The notes under the pieces were generated by a model that was given only the letters and a program-made list of their open reading frames with translations, made no database searches and had not been told where the DNA came from. From Ignavibacteriaceae bacterium (GTDB taxonomy: Bacteria > Bacteroidota > Ignavibacteria > Ignavibacteriales > Ignavibacteriaceae): a stretch of DNA of 64,000 nt. The stretch lies in the NCBI GenBank assembly GCA_023229425.1, contig JALNZG010000007.1, positions 1 to 64,000 on the forward strand. Reading direction: 5' to 3'. Below are positions 25,057 to 35,353 of this stretch, one piece after another. The stretch's first letter is position 1, and each line of letters starts with the position of its first letter. Made by a program: the position numbers and the translations under genes.

Positions 25057-26535
25057 TTAGGTGCTTGTTTCAAAAAGATTTCCACTTCCCAAAATCATTT
25101 TCGGGTCTAAAACTTTTTTCAATGCGATCATTTCATTAATTGCTTCTTCGCCATACATCATTAGTAAATATTCACGCTTGCTTTTTCCAATTCCATGTTC
25201 TGCCGAAACGGTTCCTCCAAGTTCAACGGCTTTTTGACAAATCATTTTGTAAATCGTTTTTCCTTTTTGAAATTCATCTTCATTTCTCGGAAGAATATTC
25301 AAATGAAGATGAGAATTTCCGAAATGTCCGTAAGCAACGTAATCCAAACTTTCCTTTTCAACTAAAGATTTGCAATAGAAATAATAATCTAAAAACATCT
25401 CGTCGGGAACCGCAACGTCGGTTCCCAATTTTCTTAGATTGTTTCTCGAAATGTATTCGTTCACCTTTGAAGAAATCGCGTGGCGGAATTCGTGAAGTAA
25501 CGTTTTATCCTTTTCATCAACCCCGATCCAGACTTTTTCAACATCACCGGAATGTTTCATAATTAATTCAAGCCAAAGTTCCGCCGCGGTGTCTTCGTTT
25601 TGAGTTGTTAATTCTTGCTCAAACCAAACCGCGCATGCAGCTTTTTCATCAACTTGCGGATAATCTGTTCGTAAAAAATTCAATGAATGCAAATCAAAAA
25701 ATTCCAATGCCCGCGCATCAATACTTTCTAAAGAATTTGAACTTCTTGAAGAATAAGAGAGTCTCCTCGCCTCTTCGATAAAGGCTAATCCCTCTTTTTC
25801 TTCCGGGAAAAACGCCACACAGGAAAGGACATCAAATGGAAGCGGAAGAATTTTTAATTTCACTTTTGTTATTACTCCAAGCGTTCCTTCAGAGCCGATG
25901 AAGAGATCTATTGCATCCATGGTTTCATTAACAAAATAACCTGAAGCGTTTTTCACTTTCGGCATTTTGTAATTGGGGAGTTGTAGCGACAAATGATTTC
26001 CATTTTCGGCGCTCAAACTCAAAACTCCTTTTTCAGCAATCACTTCTCCTCTTTTAAGCAAAAGTTTGTCACCATCAGCCAAAACTATTTCGAGTTCCTG
26101 AACAAAATTTCTTGTTGCGCCATATTTGAAAGTTTTCGCTCCACTTGCGTTGGTGGCTATCGTTCCGCCTAGAAAACAGTTTGTTTCTGTGGGATCAGGC
26201 GGATAGAAAAATCCCAACTGCTTCAATTCATTTTGAAAATCTTTTAACAAAACTGCGGGTTCAACCATTGCATAGTTTTCTTTTGTGTTTATCTCAAGTA
26301 TTCGGTTCATTTTTTCGGTTGATAGTACAATTCCGGTTTGAGGAACACCGCTTCCCGTAAGCCCGGTATGATTTCCTGCAATCGTTACTTTAATTTTAGA
26401 AGCGATTGCTATTTCTAAAATTTGTTCAACTTCTTCCGCGCTTTCGGGAAGATAAACAGCATCGCAATTTCCACGAAAGTTGGACGCATCAACTAAATAA
26501 TTTTGTATTTCGTCTTGAATTGTTTTAACTATCAC
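25057..26535 (-). CDS. FAD-linked oxidase, GlcD / D-lactate dehydrogenase type
   Basis: A 492-residue flavoprotein of the vanillyl-alcohol-oxidase fold. It has a PCMH FAD-binding half (AVYLPESAEEVEQIL, VTIAGNHTGLTGSGVP, GGTIATNASGAKTFKYG, FIGSEGTLGVIT) and a C-terminal FAD-oxidase half ending in GGTVSAEHGIGKSKREYL. Related enzymes oxidise glycolate, D-lactate or D-2-hydroxyglutarate to the 2-oxoacid. The substrate here is not decidable from sequence. The start is a GTG with AAGGA upstream. There is no GlcE/GlcF gene next to it, so it is probably a stand-alone enzyme. Confidence 0.88.
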   Translation of the reverse strand: MIVKTIQDEIQNYLVDASNFRGNCDAVYLPESAEEVEQILEIAIASKIKVTIAGNHTGLTGSGVPQTGIVLSTEKMNRILEINTKENYAMVEPAVLLKDFQNELKQLGFFYPPDPTETNCFLGGTIATNASGAKTFKYGATRNFVQELEIVLADGDKLLLKRGEVIAEKGVLSLSAENGNHLSLQLPNYKMPKVKNASGYFVNETMDAIDLFIGSEGTLGVITKVKLKILPLPFDVLSCVAFFPEEKEGLAFIEEARRLSYSSRSSNSLESIDARALEFFDLHSLNFLRTDYPQVDEKAACAVWFEQELTTQNEDTAAELWLELIMKHSGDVEKVWIGVDEKDKTLLHEFRHAISSKVNEYISRNNLRKLGTDVAVPDEMFLDYYFYCKSLVEKESLDYVAYGHFGNSHLHLNILPRNEDEFQKGKTIYKMICQKAVELGGTVSAEHGIGKSKREYLLMMYGEEAINEMIALKKVLDPKMILGSGNLFETST

Positions 26536-26608
26536 TCAAAATTTCCTTCTTCTCTAAAATGATTTCATTACCATAAAAATCTACTCCACAAATATTGAAA
26601 TTATTTTG

Positions 26609-26616
26609 TAATTTTG
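26609..26616 (+). promoter_or_regulatory. Candidate -7 promoter box for aconitase
   Basis: TAATTTTG fits the TAnnTTTG -7 element used by the primary sigma factor of Bacteroidota. It lies about 34 bp before the chosen ATG of the aconitase gene. A convincing -33 TTTG at the proper spacing is not clear, so the call is tentative. Confidence 0.35.
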
Positions 26617-26649
26617 AATCACTTAATTATAAAAACCTTGAGGAAAAAT

Positions 26650-28908
26650 ATGACTGCCAATATTGATATGATTAAAAAAGTTTATGGGGATTTTCATAAC
26701 AAAATTGAAGTGACACGAAAAATTGTTGGAAGACCATTAACTTACGCCGAAAAAATTCTCTACATACATCTGTGGGAACAACCCACCAATTCTTTAACGC
26801 GCGGAAAAGATTTTGCAGACTTTGCCCCGGATAGAGTTGCAATGCAGGATGCAACGGCACAAATGGCGTTGCTTCAATTTATGTCTGCCGGCAAAAAAAC
26901 TACAGCGGTTCCTTCCACCGTTCATTGCGACCACTTAATTCAGGCGCAAGTTGGAGCTAAGGAAGATTTGGATCGGGCAACAACAGAGAACAAAGAAGTT
27001 TATGATTTCCTCGAAAGCGTTTCGCAAAAATACGGAATCGGTTTTTGGAAACCGGGCGCCGGAATTATTCATCAAGTAGTTTTAGAAAATTATGCTTTTC
27101 CCGGTGGAATGATGATCGGCACCGATTCGCACACACCAAATGCGGGTGGATTGGGAATGATAGCAATTGGCGTAGGCGGCGCCGATGCAGTTGATGTTAT
27201 GGCAGGAATGCCCTGGGAATTGAAATGGCCGAAACTTATCGGAATTCATTTAACAGGAAAATTATCAGGCTGGGTTTCTGCAAAAGATGTCATTTTAAAA
27301 GTTGCAGGAATTCTTACCGTCAAAGGAGGAACCGGTGCGATTGTACAATACTTTGGAGAAGGCGCTACTTTTCTTTCTTGTACCGGCAAAGGAACCATTT
27401 GCAACATGGGGGCTGAAATCGGAGCAACAACTTCTCTCTTTCCTTTTGATGAAAGCATGAGCAGATATTTACGCTCAACTGATCGAGCAGATGTTGCCAA
27501 ACTTGCGGAATCAATTAAAAATATTTTAACTGATGATCCGGAAGTTTATAAAGACCCGGCAAAATATTTTGACCAGGTTATCGAAACTAATTTAAGTGAA
27601 CTTGAACCGATGTTGAATGGTCCATTTACACCGGATTTAGCAGTTCCGATCTCTAAGATGAAAGAAATCGCCAAAGAAAAAGGCTACCCTGAAAAATTAA
27701 GCGTCGGGTTGATTGGAAGCTGCACAAATTCCAGTTACGAAGATATCGACCGCTCTGCAAGCATTGCTAAACAAGCTCTTGCAAAAGGATTAAAAGCAAA
27801 AGCTCAATTCACCATTACACCGGGAAGCGAGCAAGTCCGCGCAACTATTGAACGCGATGGACAATTGAAAACATTTGAAGATTTCGGCGGAGTAGTGCTT
27901 GCAAATGCATGTGGTCCATGCATCGGAATGTGGAAAAGAATGGATAATAAAACCGGGGAGAAAAATTCAATCGTAACATCATTTAACAGAAATTTTGCAA
28001 AGCGAAATGATGGCAACCCTGAAACGTTAGCGTTTGTTGCAAGTCCTGAATTAACCACCGCGCTTGCTATTGCCGGAACAATTACTTTCAATCCAATGAC
28101 TGACACAATTGTAAATGATGCCGGTGAAAAAATAAAACTCGATCCTCCGGTTGGAGATGAACTGCCTTTGCGCGGCTTTGATAAAGGAGCAAATGTCTAT
28201 ATCGCTCCGGGCGCAAACGGAAATAATATTGAAGTAAAAGTTAGTCCGGCAAGTGATCGCCTGCAATTGCTTGAACCATTTTCGCCTTGGGAAGAAAAAG
28301 ATTTGGAAGATTTACAAATTCTTTTAAAAGCCAAAGGGAAATGTACAACCGATCATATTTCTATGGCTGGACCATGGTTAAAATACCGCGGACATCTCGA
28401 TAATATCTCAAACAATATGTTTATAGGTGCAATCAACGCTTTTACCGGTGAAGCAGGAAAAGTAAAAAATATTTATACCGGCGAGACAAAATCAACTCCC
28501 GAAGTTGCGCGTGAATATAAAAAACATGGACATGGATGGATCGTTATCGGCGATGAAAATTTTGGCGAAGGTTCAAGCCGTGAACACGCGGCTTTAGAAC
28601 CGCGTCATCTTGGTGGAAGAGCAATTATCGTAAAAAGTTTTGCGCGCATCCACGAAACAAATTTGAAGAAACAAGGAATGCTTCCGCTTACCTTTGCTAA
28701 TCCATCGGATTATGACAAAATTCGCGAAGACGATAAAGTTAGTCTTAAGGGACTTACTGAATTTGCAGTAGGAAAACCTCTGACAATGGTGATTAAGCAC
28801 AGTGACGGAACAGCAGAAGAATGCTCTTTGAATCATACCTTCAACGAGCGGCAGTTTGATTGGTTCAAAGCTGGCAGTGCGCTTAACTTGATCGCAAAAG
28901 GACTTTAA
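26650..28908 (+). CDS. acn: Aconitate hydratase (mitochondrial-type)
   Basis: A 752-residue aconitase, which interconverts citrate and isocitrate in the TCA cycle. The [4Fe-4S] cluster ligands are in [11 protein letters not shown] and [11 protein letters not shown]. The N-terminal part has [19 protein letters not shown] and [13 protein letters not shown], and the C-terminal swivel domain has [19 protein letters not shown]. The overall sequence matches the mitochondrial aconitase type rather than AcnA or AcnB. I start at the ATG at 26650 because GAGGA lies 5-6 nt upstream; an upstream in-frame start at 26614 would fall in the presumed promoter. Confidence 0.95.
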   Translation: MTANIDMIKKVYGDFHNKIEVTRKIVGRPLTYAEKILYIHLWEQPTNSLTRGKDFADFAPDRVAMQDATAQMALLQFMSAGKKTTAVPSTVHCDHLIQAQVGAKEDLDRATTENKEVYDFLESVSQKYGIGFWKPGAGIIHQVVLENYAFPGGMMIGTDSHTPNAGGLGMIAIGVGGADAVDVMAGMPWELKWPKLIGIHLTGKLSGWVSAKDVILKVAGILTVKGGTGAIVQYFGEGATFLSCTGKGTICNMGAEIGATTSLFPFDESMSRYLRSTDRADVAKLAESIKNILTDDPEVYKDPAKYFDQVIETNLSELEPMLNGPFTPDLAVPISKMKEIAKEKGYPEKLSVGLIGSCTNSSYEDIDRSASIAKQALAKGLKAKAQFTITPGSEQVRATIERDGQLKTFEDFGGVVLANACGPCIGMWKRMDNKTGEKNSIVTSFNRNFAKRNDGNPETLAFVASPELTTALAIAGTITFNPMTDTIVNDAGEKIKLDPPVGDELPLRGFDKGANVYIAPGANGNNIEVKVSPASDRLQLLEPFSPWEEKDLEDLQILLKAKGKCTTDHISMAGPWLKYRGHLDNISNNMFIGAINAFTGEAGKVKNIYTGETKSTPEVAREYKKHGHGWIVIGDENFGEGSSREHAALEPRHLGGRAIIVKSFARIHETNLKKQGMLPLTFANPSDYDKIREDDKVSLKGLTEFAVGKPLTMVIKHSDGTAEECSLNHTFNERQFDWFKAGSALNLIAKGL

Positions 28909-28984
28909 TTATAAACAAGGATACAGTTGGCATAAAATATTTTTATGTTAACCGCATCTACTAGTAACTTTTACAAACCAATAA

Positions 28985-31066
28985 ATGACTTTTCTTAATC
29001 CTGCAGTTTTATTCGGACTTCTTGCGGCATCCATTCCGGTGCTTATCCATCTTTTCAATTTACGGAAATTGAAAAAAATTGAATTCAGTACGCTCATCTT
29101 TTTAAAAGAACTACAAAAAAATAAAATTAGAAAAGTGAAGTTAAAGCAGTGGTTGCTCCTTCTGCTTCGCACTCTTATCATTTTGTTTTTAGTATTTGGG
29201 TTTGCAAGACCAACACTTAAAAGTGTTTTCATCGGGAATTCTTCCACCGCAAAAACCACAGCAGTTTTTATTCTTGACGACACTTTTAGTATGAGCGTTG
29301 TTGATGCAAAAGGGTCTTATCTTAATCAAGAAAAAGAAATCGCTCTTCGTTTGCTTTCCCAATTGCAAGATGGAGATGAAGTTGCACTGATTTTAGTTTC
29401 GGATGTAAATTATCAATCCGCAGTTACTACCGATTTTGCTCAATTGAAAAAAAATATTGAATTGCTGTCAGTTTCAAACATCAGCGGATCGTTGCAGACT
29501 GCTTTAATAAAAGCCGCAAAACTGTTTGATCAATCATCAAATTATAACAAAGAGATTTATCTTCTTTCAGATTTTCAAAAGAGCAGAATTGCAGACAGGA
29601 ATCAATTCCCAAATTTAAGCGAAGCAATGAAAGAAGGAATAAGAGTTTACGCTTTCCCTCTTGCCGATAAAGAAGTGTTTAATGTTGGAGTAGATAAAAT
29701 CTCTGTCAATTCTCAAATATTTGAAAAAGATAAACCAGTTCAGGTTTCTGCATTTATAACAAATTATGCAAAACAAAAAATTGATAACAGCGTTGTCTCC
29801 TTATTCATCAATGGTGAACGGACTTCTCAAAAAAGTTTTTCACTCAAAGCAAATGAAACAAAAGAAATTGTTTTAGAAGGAGTTATAAAAAAATCCGGTT
29901 ACCAAGAAATTTCTGCTGTAATTGAAGATGATGAAATATTGCAAGACAATAACCGGTTTACGCAAATTTACGTTCCCGAAAAAATTCCCGTTTTAATTCT
30001 TGCAGAAGAATTAAGCGATGCGACTTTTGTACAGTATGGATTGCAAGCCGCAAACACAAATCAACAGTTGCAAGTTGATGTAAAACAATTGAACCAACTT
30101 CCGTCAATTGATTTACAGAAATATTCTTCAGTTATTTTAGTTGGAATTGCGGGAGAAAACATTTCATCCCTCATTCAATTTATACAGGCGGGAAACGGTT
30201 TGTTCTTTTTCCCGGGAAGTACAACATCACTTCAAAACTATCATCGTTTCTGCGCTGCATTTCAAATTCCGAAAGCCAATAATCTTTCTGCAGGCGGAAT
30301 TCCATTCCGGTTTGTTACCGTTGATTATGAACACCCTTTATTCTCGCGTCTTTTTGAAGATAAGAAGAAAAAATCAATTGAATCACCTGAGATTTATTCT
30401 GCATTTCTTCAGCGCACCGAAGGAAAAGGAAAATCACTTATCACTCTTGCAAACAATATTTCTTTTTTAAGCGAATTTAAGATTGATAAGGGAAAAATAT
30501 TTGTCGCTTCAACTGCGCCGGTATTAACACAAACAAACTTTCCCTTAAAAGGAATATTCGCACCTCTCTTGTATGAGTCGGTTCTTTATCTTTCTTCAAT
30601 TCAAAAAGATAATGTTGAAAACCTTGCCGGGGATAAACTTACCGTTAATCTTTCGGGCAATGTTTCCGGTCAAGTTGCAATTGTAAAACCTGGAAATGAG
30701 ACAGAGTTTTTTTCTCTTGATGATAAAGCAAATGAATTTCAATACATAAATACGACGCGATTCGGCATTTACTATTTCTCATCCGCTAATAAAATTATTC
30801 AATCTGTTTCGGTAAACGCAAACCCGCTTGAATCAAAAACGGATTATGCCGAACAATCAGATATTAACGAATACTTCACAAAAATTAAATCAACTGCCAA
30901 GTTGACTTTCATTAAGAAAGACGAAAGTTCTGAAAATATTATTAAGAAAGCACGCTTTGGGACAGAACTGTGGAAATATTTTGTCCTGCTTGCTTTCTTG
31001 TTTGCATTAATAGAAATGTTTGTTTCGAAAAGTTCAAAAAAAGATTTGACTTCGCTTACGAAATAA
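28985..31066 (+). CDS. BatA-like membrane protein with VWA domain
   Basis: A 693-residue protein. The N terminus has the BatA double-helix domain (FLNPAVLFGLLAASIPVLIH, then LRKLKKIEFSTLIFLKEL and a second helix ending FGFARPTL). A von Willebrand A domain follows, with a MIDAS-like DDTFSMS (DxTxS rather than DxSxS). Long beta-rich regions and a C-terminal transmembrane helix (YFVLLAFLFALIEMFV) complete it. Related proteins of Bacteroidota ('aerotolerance' Bat operons and MoxR-linked VWA proteins) are poorly understood. No MoxR or DUF58 gene is adjacent here. Its 3' end overlaps the convergent hemW by 11 bp. Confidence 0.83.
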   Translation: MTFLNPAVLFGLLAASIPVLIHLFNLRKLKKIEFSTLIFLKELQKNKIRKVKLKQWLLLLLRTLIILFLVFGFARPTLKSVFIGNSSTAKTTAVFILDDTFSMSVVDAKGSYLNQEKEIALRLLSQLQDGDEVALILVSDVNYQSAVTTDFAQLKKNIELLSVSNISGSLQTALIKAAKLFDQSSNYNKEIYLLSDFQKSRIADRNQFPNLSEAMKEGIRVYAFPLADKEVFNVGVDKISVNSQIFEKDKPVQVSAFITNYAKQKIDNSVVSLFINGERTSQKSFSLKANETKEIVLEGVIKKSGYQEISAVIEDDEILQDNNRFTQIYVPEKIPVLILAEELSDATFVQYGLQAANTNQQLQVDVKQLNQLPSIDLQKYSSVILVGIAGENISSLIQFIQAGNGLFFFPGSTTSLQNYHRFCAAFQIPKANNLSAGGIPFRFVTVDYEHPLFSRLFEDKKKKSIESPEIYSAFLQRTEGKGKSLITLANNISFLSEFKIDKGKIFVASTAPVLTQTNFPLKGIFAPLLYESVLYLSSIQKDNVENLAGDKLTVNLSGNVSGQVAIVKPGNETEFFSLDDKANEFQYINTTRFGIYYFSSANKIIQSVSVNANPLESKTDYAEQSDINEYFTKIKSTAKLTFIKKDESSENIIKKARFGTELWKYFVLLAFLFALIEMFVSKSSKKDLTSLTK

Positions 31067-32189
31067 GGTTGGCAATTATTTCATCGCAAACAACATAACC
31101 TTTTGGAGTTAATGAGATGCGGTTATTTTCTTTAAAGAGGAATACATTATCCAGGTAATTTTCAATTAAAACTTTCCTTTGTTCAAGCCAATCAACACCA
31201 AATATTTTATTAAACTCATCGGTATTTAAACCGTTGCTGCGCAATGCCAGCATGATAAATTCTTCTCTCCTTTGTTGTTCACTTAGAGTTTCTTCGCCAA
31301 TAACAGCATTTCCTTTTTTCATCACAGAATCAAAATAAAAATTTAATGGAGAATAATTCCACCACCGCTTGCCATTTACAAAAGAATGCGCCGATGTTCC
31401 GAATCCGAGATAATCTTTGTGTTGCCAATAGGCAAGATTATGTTTGCACTCAAATCCTTTCAAAGCAAAGTTTGAAACTTCGTATTGGATGAAATTATTT
31501 CGTGTTAAAAAATCAATTGTGAATTCATAAAGTTCGGCATCATAATCTTCATCTTGCAGTACAACTTTTTTATCCAGAACAAGTTTATTTAGAATTGTTC
31601 CGCGCTCTAAAATTAAGCTATATGCGGAAAGATGGGTTATTGGCAAGGCTATTGCGGTTTGCAAATTGAGCAGCCATTTTTCTTTTGTTTGTTTGGGAAG
31701 ATTAAAAATCAAATCAACGCTAATGTTTTTGAAACCGACTTCTTTAGCAAGCCACAAAGTATCAATAGCTGTTTGTTTGTTGTGGATACGCGTGAGGAAT
31801 TTTAATTCATCATCATCAAAAGTCTGAATGCCAATACTGATGCGGTTGATTCCAGCTTTTAAAAAATCTTTTAACTTCATTTCATCAACAGTACCGGGAT
31901 TTGTTTCTAGAGTAATTTCGGCATCTTCCGAAACAGTAAAATTCTTTTTAAGTTGAAAAATAATTTCTTCAATCTGGTGTGTGGCTAAAAGGGAAGGTGT
32001 TCCACCGCCAAAAAATATGGTTGTGAACTTTCTCCCGGAAGAAAAGTCACGGGCAAAATATTCGATCTCTTTTTTTAGTGCACCAAGATAAATTTGAATA
32101 CTATCGTGCGTGATAATAGAATAAAAATCACAGTAGATGCATTTGTGGTCACAGAATGGAATATGAATATAAATTGAAGATTCTTTCAT
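31056..32189 (-). CDS. hemW: Radical SAM heme chaperone HemW
   Basis: A 377-residue radical SAM protein of the HemN/HemW group. The [4Fe-4S] motif is IPFCDHKCIYCDF, with Cys13, Cys17 and Cys20 (CX3CX2C). FFGGGTPSLL and ITLETNPGTVD are the SAM-binding regions, and a HemN C-terminal domain follows. The length and the lack of an N-terminal extension argue for HemW, which binds heme and delivers it to respiratory enzymes, rather than coproporphyrinogen dehydrogenase HemN. It is the last gene of a minus-strand run that includes recN. Confidence 0.9.
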   Translation of the reverse strand: MKESSIYIHIPFCDHKCIYCDFYSIITHDSIQIYLGALKKEIEYFARDFSSGRKFTTIFFGGGTPSLLATHQIEEIIFQLKKNFTVSEDAEITLETNPGTVDEMKLKDFLKAGINRISIGIQTFDDDELKFLTRIHNKQTAIDTLWLAKEVGFKNISVDLIFNLPKQTKEKWLLNLQTAIALPITHLSAYSLILERGTILNKLVLDKKVVLQDEDYDAELYEFTIDFLTRNNFIQYEVSNFALKGFECKHNLAYWQHKDYLGFGTSAHSFVNGKRWWNYSPLNFYFDSVMKKGNAVIGEETLSEQQRREEFIMLALRSNGLNTDEFNKIFGVDWLEQRKVLIENYLDNVFLFKENNRISLTPKGYVVCDEIIANLIS

Positions 32190-32193
32190 TGTA

Positions 32194-32274
32194 TATCTTA
32201 ATCGTAATCATAAACTTAATCGTAATCTTTTCTCCGCAAGGATTAAGATTATGATTAAGAAAAAGATTAAGAAT
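32194..32274. repeat. Second AATC-rich inverted repeat element
   Basis: ATCTTAATCGTAATCATAA on one side and GATTAAGATTATGATTAAG on the other can pair around a short central TCTCCGCAAG loop. It resembles the element at 12091-12199 and lies between the AbrB-like gene and hemW on the same strand, so it would form a hairpin inside that transcript. Confidence 0.7.
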
Positions 32275-32292
32275 CAAAAACTTTATTATCTG

Positions 32293-32514
32293 TTAAAAAT
32301 CATCGTACACAGCTTCATCACTTTGCAGAAGCGTGTAAGAAAATTCCTGTGAGTTCGGATCATTCGACATTGATTTAATTTTTTTGTCTTTAGCTTCATC
32401 TACCAAAAACAAAACGCGTACGGTTTCATTTTTCGGCAGAATGTTTTTTATTTGGTCAGGCAAAATCAGTTTGCCGTTTTGATCAACCTTTACCTGATAT
32501 TCGTAAGCTTTCAT
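32293..32514 (-). CDS. AbrB/MazE-like small protein
   Basis: A 73-residue protein. Its first half, YQVKVDQNGKLILPDQIKNI, resembles the swapped-hairpin AbrB/MazE DNA-binding fold ('v.id..Grv.lP..ir..l'). The acidic second half is of the type that contacts a toxin in type II antitoxins. No toxin gene is adjacent: recN ends 12 bp upstream and hemW lies beyond a repeat downstream. It may be an orphan antitoxin-like regulator. The call is from pattern only. Confidence 0.65.
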   Translation of the reverse strand: MKAYEYQVKVDQNGKLILPDQIKNILPKNETVRVLFLVDEAKDKKIKSMSNDPNSQEFSYTLLQSDEAVYDDF

Positions 32515-32526
32515 TAGTCTCCCTTT

Positions 32527-34224
32527 CTACTTTTGAATGCTCATTAGTTCCTTTGCTGTTTGCAAACTTGTCTCTGTAATAACTTCTCCACTTAGCAGTT
32601 TTGCTACTTCGCGGATGCGTTCTTCATTTTCCAATTTTTTAATCGAGCTAACGACCCTGTCTTCAACAATTTTTTTCTCAACTGCAAAATGAGTATCTGC
32701 AAGAGCGGCAATTTGCGGCTGATGCGTAATGGAAATGACTTGATGAAACGCGGCAAGATTTTTTAATGCCTGCCCGACTTTCTGAGAAATCCTCCCGCTG
32801 ATCCCTGTATCAATTTCATCGAAGATGAGAAGCGGGAGCTTGTCATTCTTTGCTAAAATGGATTTAAGCGCTAACATGATCCGCGAAACTTCTCCACCTG
32901 AAGCAACTTTGCTCAACGGTTTTGCATCTTCGCCTAAATTTGTAGAGATGAAAAATTCAACTTCGTCATAACCGCGCGCATTAAACCGAAACGGGGCACC
33001 ATTCTTTTGCGAGTTTTGCTCTCCAACCGTTTGTGTGATTTTAACTTCAAATATTGATTGTGGAATTCCGAGTTCTTTTAAGACTTCTTTTACTTCTTTA
33101 GAAATTTTTTTTGCAAGTTCATTCCGTTTTTGAGATAAGGCAGAGGCAAGTTTTACAAGCGTTTCTTTTTGTAGATGAATCGCATTATGAAATTTTTCAA
33201 TTTCATCTTCAAAAGATTCCGCAAGTTTTATTTCATTAACGATCTTTTCATAATGATCAAACAACGCCTGTAATGTTCCGCCGTATTTTTTCTTTAAAAG
33301 ATTAATAGCCTGAAACCGTGAACGAAGTTCTTCAAGCTTTTGCGGCTCAAGTTCAATTTGTGCACAATATTTGCGGACAACATCAGTAATGTCATTAATT
33401 ACCGCTACAACCGATTGCAGTTCGCCGGAAGTTTCTGCAAATGTTTTATCAATTTTTGAAAGCGCATTTATTTTCTGCTGAACATTGATTAGCGAATCGT
33501 AAATTGATTTTTCAGAATCATAAAGTTGTTGGTAAACGTCGGTAGTAAGCTCAAGCAGTTGTTCCGAATTTTCAAGAATGTGTAATTCCGAAGCAATACT
33601 CTCGTCTTCGTTCTCAACGGGAGAAATCGCTTCAATTTCTTTCCGCTGGAATTCATACAAATCTTTTTTTTCTTTTAAAAAATTTTCTTTCCCGCGGAGT
33701 TCGATCAAGTTTTTTTGGAGAATGTGAAGTCGGTCGTATTCTTTTTTATAGTCTAAAAGAGGTTGTTCAAGACTTCCGAAATCATCAAGAAATTCAATAT
33801 GCGTTTCTGTCCGCAGTAATGATTGGTGCTCGTGCTGCCCGTGCAAATCAACTAACAGATTGCCAACTTCTTTAATTACATTTAAAGCAACAGGTGTGTC
33901 ATTCAAAAAACAACGGTTAGAACCTTTAACGGAAAGTTCGCGACGGACGATCAGTTCTACACTATTTTCAATTTCGTTTTGTTCAAGAAGCCGATCGATT
34001 TTTTTATTGCTATCAGTAGAAAAAATACCTTCAACAATTGCTTTCTCGGCTCCCTTGCGGATAACTTCATTTGAAGCCCGTTCGCCGAGCAGCAAACTCA
34101 TCGCATCAATTAAAATAGATTTTCCGGCGCCGGTTTCACCGGTGATAATATTCAGTCCTTTTTCAAATTCAATTGAAATTTGTTCAAGCAGCGCGTAATC
34201 TTTTATGTATAACGTTTTGAGCAT
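32527..34224 (-). CDS. recN: DNA repair protein RecN
   Basis: A 565-residue SMC-like ATPase of double-strand break repair. Walker A is GETGAGKS (29-36), a long coiled coil spans roughly 150-370, a signature-like LSKVASGGEVSRIMLAL follows, and Walker B is LPLLIFDEIDTGISG, ahead of QVISITHQPQIAALAD. Size and domain order match RecN. It lies 21 bp after the NUDIX gene on the same strand. Confidence 0.95.
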   Translation of the reverse strand: MLKTLYIKDYALLEQISIEFEKGLNIITGETGAGKSILIDAMSLLLGERASNEVIRKGAEKAIVEGIFSTDSNKKIDRLLEQNEIENSVELIVRRELSVKGSNRCFLNDTPVALNVIKEVGNLLVDLHGQHEHQSLLRTETHIEFLDDFGSLEQPLLDYKKEYDRLHILQKNLIELRGKENFLKEKKDLYEFQRKEIEAISPVENEDESIASELHILENSEQLLELTTDVYQQLYDSEKSIYDSLINVQQKINALSKIDKTFAETSGELQSVVAVINDITDVVRKYCAQIELEPQKLEELRSRFQAINLLKKKYGGTLQALFDHYEKIVNEIKLAESFEDEIEKFHNAIHLQKETLVKLASALSQKRNELAKKISKEVKEVLKELGIPQSIFEVKITQTVGEQNSQKNGAPFRFNARGYDEVEFFISTNLGEDAKPLSKVASGGEVSRIMLALKSILAKNDKLPLLIFDEIDTGISGRISQKVGQALKNLAAFHQVISITHQPQIAALADTHFAVEKKIVEDRVVSSIKKLENEERIREVAKLLSGEVITETSLQTAKELMSIQK

Positions 34225-34245
34225 TGCAGTTAATTTGTTTCTAAG

Positions 34246-34782
34246 CTACTCATTTGTAAAGCGAAGTTTTGCGAGCATAATTCCGGAAATAGTTTTTGCA
34301 TCGTAAATCTCTCCGCTTTTAATTTTTTCATCAATCTCATTTAGTGTGAATTCGTGAATTTCCATACCGGACTCACCTTCTTCGCGATTATGATTTCCGG
34401 CAGTAAGTTCTTCAGCTAAATAAATATGAAGGATTTCCGTGCAAAAACCAGGAGTGGTTGCTATGGCTCCCAGTTTGGAAATTTTTTTGGCGCGGTAACC
34501 GGTTTCTTCTTCCAACTCACGAACTGCGCAAGTTTGCGGATCCTCATTTTCATTTAGTTTCCCGGCAGGAAGTTCGAGCAAATATTTTTGCAGAGGATAA
34601 CGGAATTGATTTACAAAAACTATTTTATAATCTTTTGTCAGTGCAACAACTACGGCTCCACCTTGATGGAGCGCAGTCTCGCGCACGCCTTTATTTCCGC
34701 TGTTGTATTCAATTTCATCAACTTGAAGATCAAATACTTTTCCTTTAAAAAGGATTTCGCTTTTTGTAATTGTGAAGTTCAT
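34246..34782 (-). CDS. NUDIX hydrolase, ADP-ribose pyrophosphatase type
   Basis: A 178-residue NUDIX protein. The Nudix box GKLNENEDPQTCAVRELEEE (about 74-93, continuing TGY) fits GX5EX7REUXEEXGU. The preceding QFRYPLQKYLLELPAGK is typical of ADP-ribose pyrophosphatases (NudF/ADPRase), which split ADP-ribose to AMP and ribose-5-phosphate. Its start overlaps the stop of the coiled-coil gene by 4 bp. Confidence 0.9.
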   Translation of the reverse strand: MNFTITKSEILFKGKVFDLQVDEIEYNSGNKGVRETALHQGGAVVVALTKDYKIVFVNQFRYPLQKYLLELPAGKLNENEDPQTCAVRELEEETGYRAKKISKLGAIATTPGFCTEILHIYLAEELTAGNHNREEGESGMEIHEFTLNEIDEKIKSGEIYDAKTISGIMLAKLRFTNE

Positions 34783-35351
34783 TCTGTTTTCTTCTCGGCT
34801 TTTTTAATTGTCCCGTAAATAATATTCCCGCTTTCAGCAACAATATTTATTGAGTCGTTATCCCAAATTACGCGAGTCGCTAAATATTCTTTTATTTTAA
34901 TTAGTTCATAGCGGGTATCATTAAAAGCAGTTAACATTACCTCGACGGAAGATTTCAATCCTTTTTGACTTTTATTCAATTCATCAAAACTAACTTTTAA
35001 GTCGTTTAGTTGACTATTAGTATCATCCAGTTTTTTATTAAACGTTGATTCTATTTTCTCAAAACCCGATCTCATTTCGCTCCGCAGTTTTTGAGATTCC
35101 GAAATTGTTTCACTTCGCAACGTCTCAAGTCCGGAGCTCATCTCGCTACGCAATTTTTCAAATTCTGAACTTGTTTGACTACGCGATTTTTGTAATTCTG
35201 AACTTGTTTCATTTCGTAACTTTTGAGACTCCAAACTCGTCTCATTTCGTAATTTCTCTATTTCTGATTTGAGTCCTTTATTATCTTCACGAAATCCCTT
35301 CATCTCCTGAAGAATTTCTTTTAAGATAGTTTCTTCCATTTTATTGCTCAC
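34779..35351 (-). CDS. Coiled-coil protein with 11-residue tandem repeats
   Basis: A 190-residue protein. Residues about 35-100 are six to seven tandem 11-residue units of the form KLRSETSSEFE (KLRNETSLESQ, KLRNETSSELQ, KSRSQTSSEFE, KLRSEMSSGLE, TLRSETISESQ, KLRSEMRSGFE). This hendecad periodicity predicts a right-handed coiled coil. A second helical stretch and a short globular tail (TRVIWDNDSINIVAESGNII) follow. There is no signal peptide. It lies between the DUF1232 and NUDIX genes with tiny gaps. The function is unknown. Confidence 0.75.
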   Translation of the reverse strand: MSNKMEETILKEILQEMKGFREDNKGLKSEIEKLRNETSLESQKLRNETSSELQKSRSQTSSEFEKLRSEMSSGLETLRSETISESQKLRSEMRSGFEKIESTFNKKLDDTNSQLNDLKVSFDELNKSQKGLKSSVEVMLTAFNDTRYELIKIKEYLATRVIWDNDSINIVAESGNIIYGTIKKAEKKTE

Positions 35352-35353
35352 TT

